From contig JAUCSE010000021.1 of NCBI GenBank assembly GCA_030445275.1, forward strand, positions 124,001-188,000: 64,000 nucleotides of DNA. The letters are read 5' to 3'. Each line of letters begins with the position of its first letter. The stretch's first letter is position 1. The stretch comes from Mucilaginibacter sp. (GTDB lineage: Bacteria > Bacteroidota > Bacteroidia > Sphingobacteriales > Sphingobacteriaceae). The translations under genes and the position numbers were made by a program. Under the pieces are notes generated by a model. It saw only the letters and a list, made by a program, of their open reading frames with translations. It did not search any database and was not told where the DNA came from. This document shows, piece after piece, positions 44,413-53,814 of the stretch.

Positions 44413-46128
44413 ATGAAAATGATCAGTAAAATAGCCACGGCATCATTAGGACTGGTATTAGTGGGGTCATCAGTTTATGCGCAAAGCCTGGCTGATGCTA
44501 AAAAAGCTATTGATGCCGAACAGTATCAGAAAGCAAAGTCGATGCTTAAAAACCTTACGACTACTCAAGCCGATAAGGACGAGAACTTTTTTTACCTGGG
44601 ATGGGTATATCTTAAACAAGATTATGCCGACTCTGCAAAAGCAATCTTTAATAAAGGTATTGCTGTAAATGCAAAATCAGCATTGAATTATGCAGGTTTA
44701 GGTGCTGTTGCCCGTTTAGATAAGGATAATAATGGAGCAACAACAAACTTTAACCAGGCTATAGCGCTTGCTGGTAAAAATGTTAAACCATATCAGTATG
44801 TTGGCGAAGCTTATTTGTTACCGCTTACACCTGATGCAAAAGTGTCACCAGCTGACGCTAATGCTGCTATCGCGGTTTTAACAAAAGGTAAAGCAGTAAA
44901 TCCAAAAGATGTTGACTTATTGATCACTTTGGGTAATGCTTACCGCTCACAATTAAAGAGCAATGAGGCTTATCAGGCTTATTCTGATGCGGCAACTATT
45001 GATCCTAAAAACCCGGCAGCCAAGGTTGCAACCGGTGTATTGTGGAAGTTTGCCAATAACTTTGAAGATTCAGAAAAACAATTTCAGGATGCTTTAGCCA
45101 TTGATCCTAACTACGGACCTGCATACCGTGAATGGGCCGAAACAGATTTGCGTTGGGCATTAACAGATCCAAAACAAGCTTCGGTTAAAGTTAAACAAGC
45201 TACTGAAGAATATAAAAAATACCTGAGCTTAACAGATCTTTCGGTTGAGTCAAGAATGCGTTATGCCGATTTCCTTATTTACGCTGGTGATTATAAAACA
45301 TTACAGCAGGAAGCAACCACACTTTCACAATCAGGTGGAAATAACCCTAAAATATATCGTTACTTAGGTTACTCAGCTTATGAGAACAAAGATTATCCTG
45401 CAGGTTTAACTGCATTGAACACCTGGTTCCAGAAAGCTGATCCAAAACGTTTGATCCCTCGTGACTATTTATACATGGGCCGTTTACAGATTGCTTCAGG
45501 ACAAGATTCAACAGGTATCAATACATTAAGAAAAGCCTTGACACTTGATACTACACAGGCTGATGTTTATGGCGAAATTGCTAAAAGCTTATATAATCAA
45601 AAGAAATACGCCGAAGCTGGTGATGCTTATAAAACATTTATTGCTAAATCACATACAGCTACGCTGAATGATTATTTAAAAGAGGGTGTAAGTTATTACA
45701 ATGCGTTTAAATTGCAATATTATAGTACTGCTACCCCAAAACCAGTAGCTGATACTACCTTATTGGTAAAAGCAGATACGGCATTTAGCTATATACAGCA
45801 CAAAGCTGCTGCTCCGCTTGCCGCTGTAGCGCTTTACCAGGCCAGAGCTAATGATTTGAGAGAGCCAAGCAGAAATACTACCAATGGTTATGCTAAACCA
45901 TACTACGAGCAGTATATACAGCTTGTAATTGCAAAACAACCAGTTGCTGATGCCGATAAAGCTTATGTTGCTGAGGCTTATGCTTATTTAGGAGCTTACT
46001 ATGAGTTTAAAGCGAAAGATGACGCGAAAGCTGCTGAAAACTATACCAAGGCCCGCGAATTTGATCCTACCAATAAACAGGCTGCAGCCTATTTTACCCG
46101 TAAAGGTGGTGCTGGGAAAAGCAAATAG
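44413..46128 (+). CDS. Exported TPR-repeat protein
   Basis: A 571-residue protein with a signal peptide (MKMISKIATASLGLVLVGSSVYAQ). Tetratricopeptide repeats fill most of the rest, for example AKSMLKNLTTTQADKDENFF, YLGWVYLKQDYADSAKAIFN, AYQAYSDAATIDPKNPAAKV, EKQFQDALAIDPNYGPAYRE and KAAENYTKAREFDPTNKQAA. TPRs form superhelices for protein contacts, so a periplasmic scaffold role is likely. It is 2 bp from the PstS-like gene and ends the exb-tonB unit at a terminator. Confidence 0.9.
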   Translation: MKMISKIATASLGLVLVGSSVYAQSLADAKKAIDAEQYQKAKSMLKNLTTTQADKDENFFYLGWVYLKQDYADSAKAIFNKGIAVNAKSALNYAGLGAVARLDKDNNGATTNFNQAIALAGKNVKPYQYVGEAYLLPLTPDAKVSPADANAAIAVLTKGKAVNPKDVDLLITLGNAYRSQLKSNEAYQAYSDAATIDPKNPAAKVATGVLWKFANNFEDSEKQFQDALAIDPNYGPAYREWAETDLRWALTDPKQASVKVKQATEEYKKYLSLTDLSVESRMRYADFLIYAGDYKTLQQEATTLSQSGGNNPKIYRYLGYSAYENKDYPAGLTALNTWFQKADPKRLIPRDYLYMGRLQIASGQDSTGINTLRKALTLDTTQADVYGEIAKSLYNQKKYAEAGDAYKTFIAKSHTATLNDYLKEGVSYYNAFKLQYYSTATPKPVADTTLLVKADTAFSYIQHKAAAPLAAVALYQARANDLREPSRNTTNGYAKPYYEQYIQLVIAKQPVADADKAYVAEAYAYLGAYYEFKAKDDAKAAENYTKAREFDPTNKQAAAYFTRKGGAGKSK

Positions 46129-46150
46129 TAAAAATTATTAATCAGATTAA

Positions 46151-46176
46151 GGCCTCTTGTAAAAGAGGCCTTTTTT
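46151..46176 (+). terminator. Rho-independent terminator of the exb-tonB operon
   Basis: GGCCTCTT and AAGAGGCC form a perfect 8-bp stem with a GTAA loop, followed by TTTTTT. It lies 22 bp after the TPR gene stop and just upstream of nuoA. Confidence 0.92.
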
Positions 46177-46192
46177 ATTATTGATGCATTAG

Positions 46193-46200
46193 TATATTTG
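46193..46200 (+). promoter_or_regulatory. Candidate nuo operon -7 box
   Basis: TATATTTG matches TAnnTTTG, but lies only 4 bp before the nuoA ATG, which would mean a nearly leaderless transcript. The terminator at 46151-46176 covers the -33 zone. Confidence 0.35.
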
Positions 46201-46204
46201 CACC

Positions 46205-46576
46205 ATGGAATTACAAAGTTTACCGGTTAATTATTTGCCCATCATATTTCAAATGTTGGTGGCTGTAGGGTTTGTGGTAACCACCATGTTTGTAACACAT
46301 AAAATTGGCCCAAAACGTGTTACCAAAGATAAGCTGACCCCTTTTGAGTCAGGGATAGAGGTGGTAGGCAATGCCCGTACACCTATATCAATCAAATATT
46401 TTTTGGTTGCTATATTGTTTGTACTGTTTGATGTGGAGGTAATATTCATGTATCCCTGGGCAGTTAATTTCAGGGAAATGGGTAAAGAGGGAATGATTGA
46501 AATGTTCATATTTATGGCCACGCTTTTATTGGGTTTTATATACGTAATAAAAAAAGGTGCTTTAGATTGGGACTAA
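46205..46576 (+). CDS. nuoA: NADH-quinone oxidoreductase subunit A
   Basis: The 123-residue membrane subunit of complex I has three helices. The family signature LTPFESGIE with the invariant glutamate follows helix 1, and FLVAILFVLFDVEVIFMYPW spans helix 2 with the conserved aspartate and glutamate. It sits in the proton-entry region next to NuoH and NuoJ. It is the first gene of the nuo operon and is preceded directly by the terminator of the upstream operon. Confidence 0.96.
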   Translation: MELQSLPVNYLPIIFQMLVAVGFVVTTMFVTHKIGPKRVTKDKLTPFESGIEVVGNARTPISIKYFLVAILFVLFDVEVIFMYPWAVNFREMGKEGMIEMFIFMATLLLGFIYVIKKGALDWD

Positions 46577-46700
46577 GTTTAGATTGATTCTAAATATGCC
46601 TCCTGCATACTCATAGTGTACCTTTTACATGGTTATTATTGTAAATTTGCGCTTGCTATCCGTCTTTTCCGGGTAGCGGATTTTCTATTAAAATAGTTCA

Positions 46701-47243
46701 ATGAGTGATATTCAAATAGTTGATGCCCCTGCAGGAATAGAAGGCGCTGGATTTTTTGCTACCTCGCTTGATAAAGTAATAGGTATAGCGCGCTCCAATT
46801 CATTATGGCCCCTGCCATTTGCTACCTCATGCTGTGGCATTGAGTTCATGGCAACCATGGCTTCTCATTATGACCTGTCAAGATTTGGTGCCGAGCGTTT
46901 AAGCTTTTCGCCCCGCCAGGCCGATCTTTTAATGGTTATGGGTACCATTGCCAAAAAAATGGCTCCTGTACTAAGGCAGGTATACCTGCAAATGGCCGAA
47001 CCCCGCTGGGTAATGGCTGTTGGCGCGTGCGCATCAAGCGGTGGTATATTTGATACATACTCTGTTTTGCAGGGTATAGATGAAGTAATACCGGTTGATG
47101 TTTATGTGCCTGGTTGCCCGCCCCGCCCCGAAGCTATTATTGATGGCTTTATTAATATTCAAAAATTGGTGCAAACGGAAACACTTCGTCGCAGAAATGA
47201 GCCTAAGTACCAGGAATTGTTAGCTAAATACGGAATTCAATAA
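46701..47243 (+). CDS. nuoB: NADH-quinone oxidoreductase subunit B
   Basis: The 180-residue peripheral subunit carries cluster N2, the last [4Fe-4S] centre before quinone. The tandem cysteines are seen in [10 protein letters not shown], and the other ligands in GACASSGG and [10 protein letters not shown]. The preceding 124-bp gap has a TAAATTTG box at 46642-46649 and a GC-rich hairpin, so an additional promoter is possible. Its stop shares one base with the nuoC start (TAATG). Confidence 0.96.
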   Translation: MSDIQIVDAPAGIEGAGFFATSLDKVIGIARSNSLWPLPFATSCCGIEFMATMASHYDLSRFGAERLSFSPRQADLLMVMGTIAKKMAPVLRQVYLQMAEPRWVMAVGACASSGGIFDTYSVLQGIDEVIPVDVYVPGCPPRPEAIIDGFINIQKLVQTETLRRRNEPKYQELLAKYGIQ

Positions 47244-47746
47244 TGGCCCAGATACCAAACGAAGAGCTTTTAAAAAGAATTGGCGAAAAATTTGACCAAC
47301 AGGTAACTGTTGTGGGCGAACCTTATGGTTTGCTTACCGTAGAAACCAGTCGCGAGCAGATCATTGACTTGTTAACTTTTTTAAAAACTGATGACGCTCT
47401 CCGGTTTATATTTTTAACAGACATTACCGCTATACATTATCCTGAACAGGAAAAACAAATTGGTATCATTTACCATTTGCATAGCCTTACAACAAATACG
47501 CGTATCAGGGTAAAAGTTTTTTTAACTGATGACGACGTGCATATCCCAAGCGCTACGGTGTTATGGGAAGGCGCTAACTGGATGGAGCGCGAAACGTATG
47601 ACTTTTTTGGAGTTATATTTGACGGCCACCCAGATCTGCGCCGTATATTAAATGTTGACGACATGACGGCTTTCCCAATGCGCAAAGAGTTTCCACTGGA
47701 AGACCCTAACCGCGTTGATAAAAAGGATTACTTCTTCGGAAGATAA
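47243..47746 (+). CDS. nuoC: NADH-quinone oxidoreductase subunit C
   Basis: The 167-residue 30-kDa-type subunit has the signature ERETYDFFGVIFDGHPDLRR followed by MRKEFPLED near the end. It is separate from nuoD here, unlike the fused NuoCD of enterobacteria. It helps hold the Q-module together. A family D palindrome separates it from nuoD. Confidence 0.95.
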   Translation: MAQIPNEELLKRIGEKFDQQVTVVGEPYGLLTVETSREQIIDLLTFLKTDDALRFIFLTDITAIHYPEQEKQIGIIYHLHSLTTNTRIRVKVFLTDDDVHIPSATVLWEGANWMERETYDFFGVIFDGHPDLRRILNVDDMTAFPMRKEFPLEDPNRVDKKDYFFGR

Positions 47747-47750
47747 CATA

Positions 47751-47842
47751 TAGATTAGATGTGAGACATGAGATTTTAGACCATTTTTCCTATTGGTAAC
47801 AATTCAAAAGTCTAATATCTCAAGTCTCAAATCTAATATCTA
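47751..47842. repeat. Intergenic imperfect palindrome, family D
   Basis: The left arm (47751-47781, TAGATTAGATGTGAGACATG...) is complementary with few mismatches to the right arm (47810-47842, ...TCAAGTCTCAAATCTAATAT). It fills the 113-bp gap between nuoC and nuoD. There is no coding content. Confidence 0.8.
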
Positions 47843-47859
47843 AATTAACAATTATACTG

Positions 47860-49071
47860 ATGCAAAATCATCCTGTATATACAGACAACGATCCGCAAAG
47901 CGAGCTTTCAACCCTAAATCTGGGGCCAACTCACCCTGCAACCCACGGCGTATTTCAAAACGTGCTGCAGTTGGATGGTGAAAGAATTGTTAGTGGTGTA
48001 TCAACCATTGGTTATATACACCGTGCGTTCGAAAAAATTGCCGAACACAGGCCTTTTTACCAAATAACCCCACTTACCGACCGGTTAAACTATTGCTCGT
48101 CGCCCATTAACAATATGGGCTGGCACATGACGGTTGAAAAAATGTTGGGTATCACCATACCAAAAAGGGTTGATTACCTGCGTGTTATTATCATGGAGCT
48201 TGCCCGTATATCCGATCACATCATCTGTAACGGTGTATTGGGCGTTGATACCGGCGCGTTTACGGGTTTCCTGTATATGATGGAGCACCGCGAGGCTATT
48301 TATGAAATTTATGAGGAGATCTGCGGATCGCGCCTTACTACCAATATTGGCCGTATAGGAGGTTTTGAACGCAATTTTAACACTATTGCCTTCGCTAAAC
48401 TGCGCGCCTTCCTTAAAAACTTCCCGGTTACATTAAAAGAATTTGAGTCGCTGTTTAACCGTAACCGTATTTTTGTTGACCGCACCAAAGATGTGGCTGC
48501 TGTTACTGCCGAAACCGCGTTAAGTTATAGCTGGACAGGTCCTTTATTGCGTGCCGCCGGTGTTGATTATGATGTAAGGGCGATGAACCCATACTCATCA
48601 TACGAAGATTTTGATTTTGAAGTGCCTGTTGGTACCAATGGCGATGTTTACAGCCGCTTTTTGGTACGTAACGAAGAGATGTGGCAAAGCCTGCGCATTA
48701 TTGAGCAAGCCCTGGTAAAATTGGAAAAAGAGCCAACGGATATTTTTCATGCTGATGTGCCCGAGTTTTACCTGCCTCCAAAAGAAGAAGTTTATAATAA
48801 CATGGAAGCCCTTATTTATCACTTTAAAATTGTGATGGGCGAAATACCAACCCCGAATACCGAAGTATATCATTCTGTAGAAGGCGCTAATGGCGAACTG
48901 GGGTTTTATTTGGTGAACGATGGCGGGCGTAGCCCATACCGTTTGCATTTCCGCAGGCCAAGCTTTATCAATTACCAGATGTACGCATCAATGAGCCGTG
49001 GTATGTTATTATCAGACGCAATTATTAACATGAGTAGTTTAAACGTTATAGCCGGAGAGTTAGATGCTTAG
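47860..49071 (+). CDS. nuoD: NADH-quinone oxidoreductase subunit D
   Basis: The 403-residue 49-kDa-type subunit is related to NiFe-hydrogenase large subunits and forms the quinone pocket with NuoB. Visible landmarks are LGPTHPATHGVFQNVLQLDG (with the quinone-site histidine), YCSSPINNMGWHMTVEK, GALTGFLYMM-like GAFTGFLYMMEHREAIY, and the C-terminal RSPYRLHFRRPSF. It overlaps nuoE by 8 bp. Confidence 0.97.
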   Translation: MQNHPVYTDNDPQSELSTLNLGPTHPATHGVFQNVLQLDGERIVSGVSTIGYIHRAFEKIAEHRPFYQITPLTDRLNYCSSPINNMGWHMTVEKMLGITIPKRVDYLRVIIMELARISDHIICNGVLGVDTGAFTGFLYMMEHREAIYEIYEEICGSRLTTNIGRIGGFERNFNTIAFAKLRAFLKNFPVTLKEFESLFNRNRIFVDRTKDVAAVTAETALSYSWTGPLLRAAGVDYDVRAMNPYSSYEDFDFEVPVGTNGDVYSRFLVRNEEMWQSLRIIEQALVKLEKEPTDIFHADVPEFYLPPKEEVYNNMEALIYHFKIVMGEIPTPNTEVYHSVEGANGELGFYLVNDGGRSPYRLHFRRPSFINYQMYASMSRGMLLSDAIINMSSLNVIAGELDA

Positions 49072-49588
49072 AGTTGAAGATGCTCAGGTACCGGTTGATT
49101 TTTCACCGGAACTGATCAGTAAATTTGATGATATAGTAAGCCGTTATCCTAAGGGAAAGCAAAAATCGGGCTTACTGCCAATATTGCACCTGGTACAGGC
49201 TGAATTTGGCTGGACAAGTGTACCTGCAATGGATAAGGTGGCTGCCTATCTTGAAATACTGCCAATTGAGGTTTATGAAGTAGCTTCATTTTATAGCATG
49301 TACTTCTTACGCCCACAGGGTAAATATGTATTGGAGGTTTGCCGTACCAGCGGTTGCTGCCTGGTAGGTGCCGAAAAGATTATGGATCATATTGAAGCGA
49401 AGCTGGGTGTTAAGGAAGGTGAAGTTACCGCTGATGGCCTGTTTAGCTGGCGTGGTGTAGAGTGCCTTGCGGCATGCGGCTTTGGTCCGGTTTTACAAAT
49501 TGGCCCTGAATATACTTTTTACGAAAATTTAACTAACGATTCGGTAGATAAATTGATCGGCGATTTAAGATCAGGAGCAAAAAATTAA
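49064..49588 (+). CDS. nuoE: NADH-quinone oxidoreductase subunit E
   Basis: The 174-residue thioredoxin-like subunit has the [2Fe-2S] cluster N1a. Cysteine pairs are in VCRTSGCCLVGAE and ECLAACGFGPVLQI. It partners NuoF in the NADH-dehydrogenase module. The ATG lies inside the nuoD stop region, indicating translational coupling. Confidence 0.96.
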   Translation: MLRVEDAQVPVDFSPELISKFDDIVSRYPKGKQKSGLLPILHLVQAEFGWTSVPAMDKVAAYLEILPIEVYEVASFYSMYFLRPQGKYVLEVCRTSGCCLVGAEKIMDHIEAKLGVKEGEVTADGLFSWRGVECLAACGFGPVLQIGPEYTFYENLTNDSVDKLIGDLRSGAKN

Positions 49589-49595
49589 CAGTATC

Positions 49596-50960
49596 ATGGG
49601 ACGCAAATTACTATTAGAACATATAAACGTACCCGGCATCAATACATTTGATGTTTACCGCTCAAAGGGTGGTTACGCTTCTGTTGAAAAAGCTATAAAA
49701 ACCATGTCGCCCGATGATGTGGTTGAAGAAGTTAAAAAGTCGGGATTACGTGGTCGTGGCGGTGCGGGTTTTCCAACCGGGATGAAGTGGAGCTTTTTGG
49801 CCAAGCCAGAAGGGGTTGCACGTTACCTGGTTTGTAATGCTGATGAATCAGAACCTGGTACTTTTAAAGATCGTTACCTGATGACCTATATCCCTCACCT
49901 GCTAATCGAGGGGATGATCGTGTCGAGCTTTGCATTGGGAGCTAATACCTCATTCATCTACGTACGTGGCGAAATGATGCCACAAATCAGGATTTTAGAA
50001 AGAGCCATTGCCGAAGCCAAAGCGAAAGGTTTCCTGGGTAAAAATATATTGGGATCAGGCTATGATCTGGAGCTGTACGTACAACCTGGTGGTGGTGCAT
50101 ACATCTGCGGTGAAGAAACCGCCCTGTTAGAATCATTGGAAGGAAAACGTGGTAACCCGCGTATTAAACCGCCATTCCCGGCTATCGCGGGTTTGTACGG
50201 TTGCCCAACCGTGGTAAACAACGTAGAATCAATTGCCGCGGTAGTGCCAATCATTAACGATGGTGGTGACGAATATGCTAAATTAGGTATTGGTCGCAGT
50301 ACAGGTACCAAGCTGATCTCGGCTGGTGGTAACCTGAAAAAACCAGGTGTCTACGAAATTGATCTGGGTTTACCGGTCGAAGAATTTATATACTCTGATG
50401 AATATTGTGGTGGTATTGCCAATGGCAAACGCTTAAAAGCGGTTGTTGCAGGTGGTTCATCAGTGCCAATTTTACCCACCAATCTTATCCTGAAAACTAT
50501 TAATAACGAACCGCGATTGATGAGTTATGAATCATTAGCTGATGGTGGTTTTGTGAGCGGTACCATGATGGGTTCGGGAGGTTTTATTGCTTATGATGAG
50601 GATGCCTGTATTGTACGTAATACCTGGAACTTCGCCCGCTTTTATCATCATGAAAGCTGCGGACAATGTTCGCCTTGCCGTGAAGGTACAGGATGGATGG
50701 AAAAAGTATTGCACCGTTTAGAGTATGGTCATGGCAAGTCAAGTGATATGGATCTGTTGATTGATGTGTCTAAAAAAATTGAAGGAAATACCATTTGTCC
50801 GCTGGGTGACGCGGCAGCATGGCCGGTGGCCAGCGCTATCCGCCATTTCAGGGATGAGTTTGAATGGCATGTAACAAATGCAAGCGAAGCGGTTTCGAGG
50901 AATTACGGTTTAGCACATTATGCGGATCCGTTACCAAAATTAGAATCGGTTGCAGGATAA
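49596..50960 (+). CDS. nuoF: NADH-quinone oxidoreductase subunit F
   Basis: The 454-residue NADH- and FMN-binding subunit contains GLRGRGGAGFPTGMKW for NADH, CNADESEPGTFKDRYLM, and GAYICGEETALLESLEG for FMN. The N3 [4Fe-4S] ligands are in SCGQCSPCREGTGW with a last cysteine in GNTICPLGD. It is 7 bp after nuoE. A 245-bp gap with two palindromes separates it from nuoG. Confidence 0.97.
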   Translation: MGRKLLLEHINVPGINTFDVYRSKGGYASVEKAIKTMSPDDVVEEVKKSGLRGRGGAGFPTGMKWSFLAKPEGVARYLVCNADESEPGTFKDRYLMTYIPHLLIEGMIVSSFALGANTSFIYVRGEMMPQIRILERAIAEAKAKGFLGKNILGSGYDLELYVQPGGGAYICGEETALLESLEGKRGNPRIKPPFPAIAGLYGCPTVVNNVESIAAVVPIINDGGDEYAKLGIGRSTGTKLISAGGNLKKPGVYEIDLGLPVEEFIYSDEYCGGIANGKRLKAVVAGGSSVPILPTNLILKTINNEPRLMSYESLADGGFVSGTMMGSGGFIAYDEDACIVRNTWNFARFYHHESCGQCSPCREGTGWMEKVLHRLEYGHGKSSDMDLLIDVSKKIEGNTICPLGDAAAWPVASAIRHFRDEFEWHVTNASEAVSRNYGLAHYADPLPKLESVAG

Positions 50961-50969
50961 AAAATAAAG

Positions 50970-51033
50970 TTGTCATCCTGAGGAACGAAGGATCTATCGA
51001 CGATCAGATGCTTCACTACGTTCAGCATGACAA
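50970..51033. repeat. Intergenic imperfect palindrome, family A, copy 3
   Basis: It begins TTGTCATCCTGAGGAACGAA and ends CACTACGTTCAGCATGACAA, with complementary ends. It lies 9 bp after the nuoF stop, inside the operon. Confidence 0.8.
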
Positions 51034-51054
51034 AAGAAAATAAATAAAACCGCG

Positions 51055-51137
51055 CGTCATTGCGAGGTACGAAGCAATCCCCGATTTACAGGGCCGCTAT
51101 GTATAGCATAGAGATTGCTTCGTTCCTCGCAATGACG
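51055..51137. repeat. Intergenic imperfect palindrome, family B, copy 3
   Basis: CGTCATTGCGAGGTACGAAG at the left is nearly the exact reverse complement of GCTTCGTTCCTCGCAATGACG at the right. It is the longest and best-conserved copy of this family in the window. Confidence 0.85.
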
Positions 51138-51205
51138 GGAAGAACAAAAGGTTTCTAAAACTTTAGAAATTAGGATTTAGAGTTTATACAAGGACGTTAT
51201 ATAAA

Positions 51206-52201
51206 ATGTCAATGAAAGTAACAATAGACGGGATACCCGTTGAAGTAGAACCGGGAACAAGCATACTGAATGCCGCAAGGCTGATCGGGGGCGATATTGT
51301 TCCGCCTGCTATGTTCTATTACTCCAAGCTGGAAGTCAGTGGTGGTAAATGCCGTACCTGTTTGGTTAAGGTAAGCAAAGGCTCTGAAAAAGATCCGCGC
51401 CCTATGCCTAAGCTGGTTGCCTCATGCCGTACTACGGTTATGGATGGAATGGAGGTGCAAAATATAACTTCGCCCGAGGTGATCGAGGCGCGTAAAGGTG
51501 TGGTTGAAATGTTATTGATCAATCACCCGCTGGATTGCCCGGTGTGCGACCAGGCCGGCGAGTGCCATTTGCAAGACTTAGGTTTTGAACATGGCGCTGC
51601 TAAAACCCGCTATGAGTTTGACCGCCGTACGTTTGAAAAAATTGATATCGGCGATAAGATACAGCTGCACATGACGCGTTGTATTTTATGCTATCGTTGT
51701 GTATTCACTGCCGATCAGATCACCAATACACGTTTACATGGTATCCTGAACAGAGGCGATCATTCTGAAATATCAACCTATATAACCAAAGCGGTTGATA
51801 ATGATTTTTCGGGCAATATCATTGATGTATGTCCGGTAGGTGCCTTAACAGATAAAACTTTCCGCTTTAAAAACCGGGTATGGTTTACCAAACCGGTTGA
51901 AGCACACCGCGATTGTGATAAATGCTGTGGTAAAACAACTTTATGGTACAAAGGCGAAGATGTGATCAGGGTAACCGGACGTAAGGATGTTTATGGCGAA
52001 TTAGAGGAGTTTATTTGCAATACCTGCCGTTTTGATAAAAAGAAAACAGCTGATTGGGTAATTGAAGGCCCGCGTAAGGTATCGCATAAATCAGTTATTA
52101 GCTCCAATCATTACGAATTTACACCGCTGCCGGTGGTTAAAACCAATCCGGTACTGATGGAAGCGAATAGAGAACAATTTGACAGAGACACACGCTTATA
52201 A
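51206..52201 (+). CDS. nuoG: Short NADH-quinone oxidoreductase subunit G (iron-sulphur part only)
   Basis: At 331 residues this is about a third of E. coli NuoG (about 900). It keeps the N-terminal [2Fe-2S] domain (GGKCRTCLVKV, SCRT), the His-Cys3 cluster segment (NHPLDCPVCDQAGECHLQDL), and the [4Fe-4S] motif TRCILCYRC with a later CPVGAL. It also keeps the start of the N-terminal part of the molybdopterin-type region (DCDKCCGK, CNTCRFDKK). The large molybdopterin-like domain is absent. The stop is followed at once by the nuoH ATG, so this is not a frameshift; compact NuoG proteins of this size are known from other Bacteroidota as far as I recall. Confidence 0.92.
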   Translation: MSMKVTIDGIPVEVEPGTSILNAARLIGGDIVPPAMFYYSKLEVSGGKCRTCLVKVSKGSEKDPRPMPKLVASCRTTVMDGMEVQNITSPEVIEARKGVVEMLLINHPLDCPVCDQAGECHLQDLGFEHGAAKTRYEFDRRTFEKIDIGDKIQLHMTRCILCYRCVFTADQITNTRLHGILNRGDHSEISTYITKAVDNDFSGNIIDVCPVGALTDKTFRFKNRVWFTKPVEAHRDCDKCCGKTTLWYKGEDVIRVTGRKDVYGELEEFICNTCRFDKKKTADWVIEGPRKVSHKSVISSNHYEFTPLPVVKTNPVLMEANREQFDRDTRL

Positions 52202-53244
52202 TGGGATTAGCAGATATAGTAATTAAGTTTGTACTGATAGTGATCATTTTTGCTATCAGCTTGGTTGTGGCCATGTATTCAACCTATGCCGAGCGTAAGG
52301 TTGCCGCGTTTTTCCAGGACAGGATTGGTCCTAATCGCGCAGGTCCGTGGGGACTTTTACAACCATTGGCCGATGGTGGCAAAATGTTCCTGAAAGAAGA
52401 GATCATCCCAACCAATGCAACACCATTTCTGTTTATTGTAGGGCCATCACTGGCTATACTCACAGCCTGTATAGGTTCGGCAGTGATACCCTGGGGACAA
52501 AAACTAACCATTGGCAGCCATGTAGTTGATCTGCAGGTTACTGATATCAACGTAGGTGTGCTTTACATATTTGGCGTAGTGTCATTAGGTGTTTATGGCG
52601 TAATGATAGGTGGCTGGGCATCCAACAATAAGTATTCGTTATTAGGCGCTATCCGCGCGGCATCGCAAAATATCAGCTACGAAATTTCGATGGGTTTATC
52701 CATCATCGCTTTGCTGATGTTGACCGGTACTTTAAGTCTGCGTGAAATCGCAGAACAACAACACGGTTTTTGGGCTAATGGCTGGTTTACGTGGAATGTT
52801 TTCAGACAACCCTTAGGGTTCCTGATATTCATTGTTTGTGCCTTTGCCGAAACTAACCGCAGCCCTTTTGATTTGCCTGAGTGCGAAACCGAGCTGGTGG
52901 GTGGTTATCATACCGAGTATTCATCAATGAAACTGGGTTTTTACCTGTTTGCAGAATACATTAACATGTTCATATCATCGGCAGTAATGGCTACCTTATA
53001 TTTTGGTGGTTATAATTTTCCGTTTATGCATCACTTGGGTTTATCAGAAAATCTGGTAACCATATTGGGCGTGGTGTTCCTGTTCGCTAAGATATTTGCA
53101 TTCATCTTCTTTTTCATGTGGGTACGCTGGACAATCCCGCGTTTCCGCTATGATCAGCTGATGGATCTGGGCTGGAAAGTATTGATACCTTTGGCTATTG
53201 CCAACATCATACTAACCGGTTTAATAACAACTTTTTTAAAATAA
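52201..53244 (+). CDS. nuoH: NADH-quinone oxidoreductase subunit H
   Basis: The 347-residue membrane subunit has about eight helices and forms the quinone channel together with NuoB and NuoD. Signatures are YAERKVAAFFQDRIGPNRAG in the first loop and FAETNRSPFDLPECETELVG in the central quinone loop. It overlaps the nuoG stop by one base and is followed by nuoI after 11 bp. Confidence 0.97.
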   Translation: MGLADIVIKFVLIVIIFAISLVVAMYSTYAERKVAAFFQDRIGPNRAGPWGLLQPLADGGKMFLKEEIIPTNATPFLFIVGPSLAILTACIGSAVIPWGQKLTIGSHVVDLQVTDINVGVLYIFGVVSLGVYGVMIGGWASNNKYSLLGAIRAASQNISYEISMGLSIIALLMLTGTLSLREIAEQQHGFWANGWFTWNVFRQPLGFLIFIVCAFAETNRSPFDLPECETELVGGYHTEYSSMKLGFYLFAEYINMFISSAVMATLYFGGYNFPFMHHLGLSENLVTILGVVFLFAKIFAFIFFFMWVRWTIPRFRYDQLMDLGWKVLIPLAIANIILTGLITTFLK

Positions 53245-53255
53245 GCATATAACTA

Positions 53256-53753
53256 ATGGAATCATTAAGTAATAAGCGCAAAGTGTTGGAAATTAAGCCA
53301 CTCAATTTTTTAGAGCGTGCTTATCTGCCGGCCATTATGGGCGGCCTTGCCACTACCATGAAACACTTCTTCAAGAAACCGGTAACCATAAGTTATCCTG
53401 AAGAGAAACGTGAATTTTCTGAAAACTTTCGCGGTATGCACTCGCTTAAACGCGATGAGGATGGCAAGGAACGCTGCACCGCCTGCGGATTGTGCGCCCT
53501 TTCATGCCCGGCCGAAGCCATTACCATGACTGCTGCTGAGCGCCAGCCTGGTGAAGAAAACTTATATCGCGAAGAAAAATACGCCGCTGTTTATGAAATA
53601 AATATGCTGCGCTGCATTTTTTGCGGATTGTGCGAAGAGGCTTGTCCTAAGGAAGCTATTTACCTTGACGGTGATATTGTGCCTGCCGACTATTTGAGGA
53701 AGGATTTTATTTACGGTAAAGACAAATTAGTAGAGGCCCCCTTAAATCAATAA
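53256..53753 (+). CDS. nuoI: NADH-quinone oxidoreductase subunit I
   Basis: The 165-residue ferredoxin-like subunit has two [4Fe-4S] clusters, N6a and N6b, visible as CTACGLCALSCPAEAI and CIFCGLCEEACPKEAI. It transfers electrons from NuoG towards NuoB. A TACCTTTG box (53764-53771) just after it could provide an internal start for nuoJ onwards. Confidence 0.97.
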   Translation: MESLSNKRKVLEIKPLNFLERAYLPAIMGGLATTMKHFFKKPVTISYPEEKREFSENFRGMHSLKRDEDGKERCTACGLCALSCPAEAITMTAAERQPGEENLYREEKYAAVYEINMLRCIFCGLCEEACPKEAIYLDGDIVPADYLRKDFIYGKDKLVEAPLNQ

Positions 53754-53814
53754 AGAAGTTTTATACCTTTGCCCAACTCTTTTAACAGGGCAAGGGTATT
53801 TTGTAAATATAAAC

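Noticed and set aside
32621..51137. Palindromic repeats as insertion sequences
   Set aside because: They are under 135 bp and encode nothing; no transposase or clear target duplication is seen.
51206..52201. nuoG as a truncated pseudogene
   Set aside because: All iron-sulphur ligands are intact and the stop is coupled to the nuoH start; compact NuoG fits the lineage.
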